Shown: piece after piece, positions 4,389 to 5,833 of the stretch
Position numbering within the stretch: the stretch's first letter is position 1
Layout of the letters: each line of letters begins with the position of its first letter
DNA from: an uncultured Streptococcus sp.
GTDB taxonomy: Bacteria > Bacillota > Bacilli > Lactobacillales > Streptococcaceae
DNA length: 5,833 nucleotides
Assembly (NCBI GenBank): GCA_902461025.1
Contig: CABPWC010000093.1
Span: 1-5,833, forward strand
Direction: 5' to 3'
Program-made: the position numbers and the translations under genes
The notes under the pieces: model-generated
Databases searched by the model: none
The model's input: only the letters and a program-made list of their open reading frames with translations
What the model was told of the DNA's origin: nothing

Positions 4389-5540
4389 TTATGCTTGATA
4401 ACGTTTTTCACCATCAAGATAAGTTGCTACCAATTCCAAATCTTTATCAAGAACGATAAAGTCAGCATCGTAGCCTTCACGGATTTGTCCACAGACATCG
4501 TCAATATGAACAGATTTTGCCGGGTTAAGACTGGCCATCATGACTGCTTCATGAGGATTTGCAATTCCCCATTCAACAACATTTTTTAAACCATCTTTCA
4601 GTTTGAGAATAGAACCTGCCAAGTTCCCAGTAGATTTGAGACGCGCAGTTCCATTTGCAACCACGACCGGGAATTCACCTAGCATGTAGTCACCATCTTG
4701 CAAACCACCCGCTGTCATACAGTCAGTGATAAGGGCAATATTTTCAGTTCCTTTTTGTTTAAGTAGGATATCACAAGCCTTAGGATCAACGTGATGACCA
4801 TCACAAATCAATTCAGCATAGGTATGTGGTAACTCATACATAGCACCAACCATACCAAGCTCACGGTGAGTTAAGCCACGCATACCATTATAAGCATGAA
4901 CCCAAACACTTGCTCCGGCATCAACAGCTTTTTTAGCTTCATCAAATGTTGCATTCGAATGACCGAGAGCAACGGTAACTCCTTCTCCAGTAATAGTACG
5001 TACAAAGTCTTCTACACCTTCACGTTCTGGAGCAAGCGCAATCTTATTAAGAAGACCATTAGCAGCCTTCTGCCAAGCACGAAACTCATCCATTCGAGGA
5101 TCCTTCATGTAAGCTGGATTTTGAGCTCCCTTATACTTTTCAGTAAAATAAGGACCTTCAAAATAAATACCACGAATCTTAGCACCGGTAGCTTCTTGGT
5201 AACGAGCCCCAATATTTTCAGTTACTGCTAATAACTGCTCATATGAAGATGTCAAAGTTGTTGGTAAAAAGCTTGTAACACCTGTACTAAGAAGCCCTTC
5301 ACTCATAGTATGAAGCGTTCCTTCAATGTTATTATCCATAACATCGACTCCACCAAAACCATGAATATGAGTATCAACAAGACCAGGTGCGATACTATAA
5401 CCACTATAGTCAATAACTTCAGCCCCATCAGAAACTTGATCTACATGTTTACCAAACTTCCCATCGACAACTTCTAAGTAACCACCACGACGAACTCCAT
5501 GAGGATAGAAAAATTGGTCCGCTTTAATATATTTAGGCAT
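4389..5540 (-). CDS. nagA: N-acetylglucosamine-6-phosphate deacetylase NagA
   Basis: Cytoplasmic metallo-hydrolase of the amidohydrolase superfamily. It converts GlcNAc-6-phosphate to glucosamine-6-phosphate and acetate, the first step of amino-sugar use and wall recycling before NagB. Its 383 aa is the usual length. The motifs appear in order: GLVDTHIHGFGG (53-64) with His58 and His60; YFEGPYF with the metal ligand Glu128; ALGHSNAT with His194; WVHAYNGMRGLTHRE with His215, Asn218 and Gly219; ICDGHHVD with His249 and His250; ITDCMTAGG with catalytic Asp273; and the C-terminal GYDADFIVLD strand of the amidohydrolase composite domain (356-365). As in Gram-positive NagA, the first His pair is kept, unlike the E. 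coli enzyme, which has a different ligand set. The ATG at 5540 has GGAGG 8 nt upstream. It is monocistronic, with its own promoter and terminator, and is probably repressed by NagR and induced by amino sugars (see the operator entry). Confidence 0.97.
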   Translation of the reverse strand: MPKYIKADQFFYPHGVRRGGYLEVVDGKFGKHVDQVSDGAEVIDYSGYSIAPGLVDTHIHGFGGVDVMDNNIEGTLHTMSEGLLSTGVTSFLPTTLTSSYEQLLAVTENIGARYQEATGAKIRGIYFEGPYFTEKYKGAQNPAYMKDPRMDEFRAWQKAANGLLNKIALAPEREGVEDFVRTITGEGVTVALGHSNATFDEAKKAVDAGASVWVHAYNGMRGLTHRELGMVGAMYELPHTYAELICDGHHVDPKACDILLKQKGTENIALITDCMTAGGLQDGDYMLGEFPVVVANGTARLKSTGNLAGSILKLKDGLKNVVEWGIANPHEAVMMASLNPAKSVHIDDVCGQIREGYDADFIVLDKDLELVATYLDGEKRYQA

Positions 5541-5548
5541 AATGATAA

Positions 5549-5619
5549 CCTCCGTAAATGAATTTTTCTAATATTTATTATGTCAATTACATTATAAACC
5601 TTTATTAGAAATTTGTAAA
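5549..5619 (-). promoter_or_regulatory. nagA sigma-A promoter and Shine-Dalgarno
   Basis: The minus strand carries TTTACA (-35, 5614-5619), a 17-bp spacer and a perfect TATAAT (-10, 5591-5596). An AT-rich leader of roughly 45 nt then leads to GGAGG (5549-5553), 8 nt before the nagA ATG. This is a strong vegetative promoter by sequence. A candidate repressor site abuts the -35. Confidence 0.85.
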
Positions 5620-5631
5620 TGGTATAGACCT
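5620..5631 (-). promoter_or_regulatory. Candidate NagR (dre-type) operator upstream of nagA
   Basis: TGGTATAGACCT (plus strand) is an 11-of-12 match to the near-palindrome TGGTATAGACCA that resembles the dre operators bound by GntR/HutC-family NagR (YvoA, DasR) regulators of amino-sugar genes. It directly abuts the nagA -35 hexamer, so a bound repressor would block RNA polymerase. NagR normally releases in response to GlcN-6-P or GlcNAc-6-P. The match is to the family consensus as I recall it; no regulator gene is in the window. Confidence 0.65.
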
Positions 5632-5760
5632 GTTATAGTTAAAAATAACAAGAAATAAATTAAGATTTAGTAAAAATAAAGTAAAAAGCAGAGAACAAAA
5701 CATTGTACATAAATCATTATGAAATATAAAAAGTAATTTTAAGTAACTCTGAAAGAAAAA
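5632..5760. other. AT-rich intergenic stretch without a supported gene
   Basis: This is the part of the gap between the nagA promoter region and the tRNA terminator. It is very A-rich on the plus strand, with scattered A4-A6 runs that could act as an UP-type or intrinsically curved segment upstream of the nagA promoter. I see no ORF with a Shine-Dalgarno, no repeat and no RNA gene in it. Confidence 0.5.
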
Positions 5761-5791
5761 ATAAAAAGACAAGGCTCGAAACCTTGTCTTT
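5761..5791 (-). terminator. Intrinsic terminator of the tRNA transcript
   Basis: A perfect 10-bp inverted repeat (AAAGACAAGG at 5765-5774 and CCTTGTCTTT at 5782-5791) with a 7-nt loop is followed on the minus strand by a T tract (TTTTTATTTTTT). It begins 8 nt after the mature 3' end of the tRNA and ends that transcript before nagA. Confidence 0.93.
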
Positions 5792-5798
5792 AATACTA

Positions 5799-5833
5799 TA
5801 CCGGCGGCCGGGGTCGAACCGGCACGTCCTTGC
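5799..5833 (-). tRNA. 3' part of a class II tRNA, probably tRNA-Leu (truncated by window edge)
   Basis: The minus strand reads GCAAGGACGT, then a T arm GCCGG-TTCGACC-CCGGC (5+7+5), then the 3' acceptor half CGCCGGT and discriminator A at 5799. The bases before the T arm look like the loop (GCAA) and 3' half of a long variable arm (GGAC), which marks a class II tRNA. Discriminator A fits Leu; bacterial Ser tRNAs usually have G. The anticodon lies outside the window, so identity is inferred. CCA is not encoded (the genome continues TAG), so CCA must be added by the nucleotidyltransferase. Confidence 0.85.

Noticed and set aside
4396..4411. TGATAACGTTTTTCA, resembling a CcpA cre site
   Set aside because: The right half is out of register by one base with the 14-bp cre consensus, and it lies at the 3' end of nagA rather than near a promoter.
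4896..5231. Plus-strand open frame opposite nagA, and another at 4383-4589
   Set aside because: Both are antisense to intact, well-conserved nagA and lack initiation signals; Ser/Ile/Phe-rich translations look like shadows.
5703..5730. Plus-strand promoter-like pair TTGTAC and TATAAA in the nagA-tRNA gap
   Set aside because: No gene lies downstream on the plus strand and such matches are expected in DNA this AT-rich.
1..5833. CRISPR array, insertion sequence, phage or defence genes
   Set aside because: No direct repeats with spacers, terminal inverted repeats, transposase or nuclease-like genes were seen; the region is ordinary core chromosome.

Overview
The window looks like chromosomal DNA of a naturally transformable streptococcus, most likely of the mitis group (S. 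mitis, S. oralis or S. pneumoniae relatives). The evidence is a complete seven-gene comG (cgl) competence-pilus operon, preceded by a SigX-type cin-box and with protein sequences close to the pneumococcal Cgl proteins as I remember them, plus an AT-rich base composition and a nagA gene nearby. The species-level call is inference from memory, not from a search. Every gene I can support lies on the minus strand, so the window reads from high to low coordinates.

From the right edge: the 3' part of a class II tRNA (probably tRNA-Leu) with its own intrinsic terminator; an AT-rich gap of about 220 bp holding the nagA promoter with a NagR-like operator; nagA (GlcNAc-6-phosphate deacetylase) closed by a terminator; a small DUF1033-family gene with its own -10 element and a terminator whose stem includes the end of the coding region; then, after only about 50 bp, comGA-comGB-comGC-comGD-comGE-comGF-comGG. 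The last 60 bp (1-60) hold an extended -10 promoter and a Shine-Dalgarno sequence for another minus-strand gene that begins at or just beyond the window edge.

The comG genes form one functional set. ComGA is the cytoplasmic assembly ATPase, ComGB the polytopic membrane platform, ComGC the major pilin, and ComGD, ComGE, ComGF and ComGG the minor pilins of the type IV-like transformation pilus that captures DNA during competence. The genes are very tightly packed. ComGB and comGC abut (TAG directly followed by ATG), and all other junctions overlap. With the starts chosen here, three consecutive junctions overlap by exactly 38 nt, and every overlap shifts the reading frame in the same direction.

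No mobile element, CRISPR array, pseudogene or evidently new system was found. The points most worth a second look concern regulation and gene architecture: the variant cin-box wedged against a terminator, the frame-stepping overlaps, the in-frame comGB/comGC junction, the operator-like palindrome touching the nagA -35, and uncertain starts of comGB and comGD.
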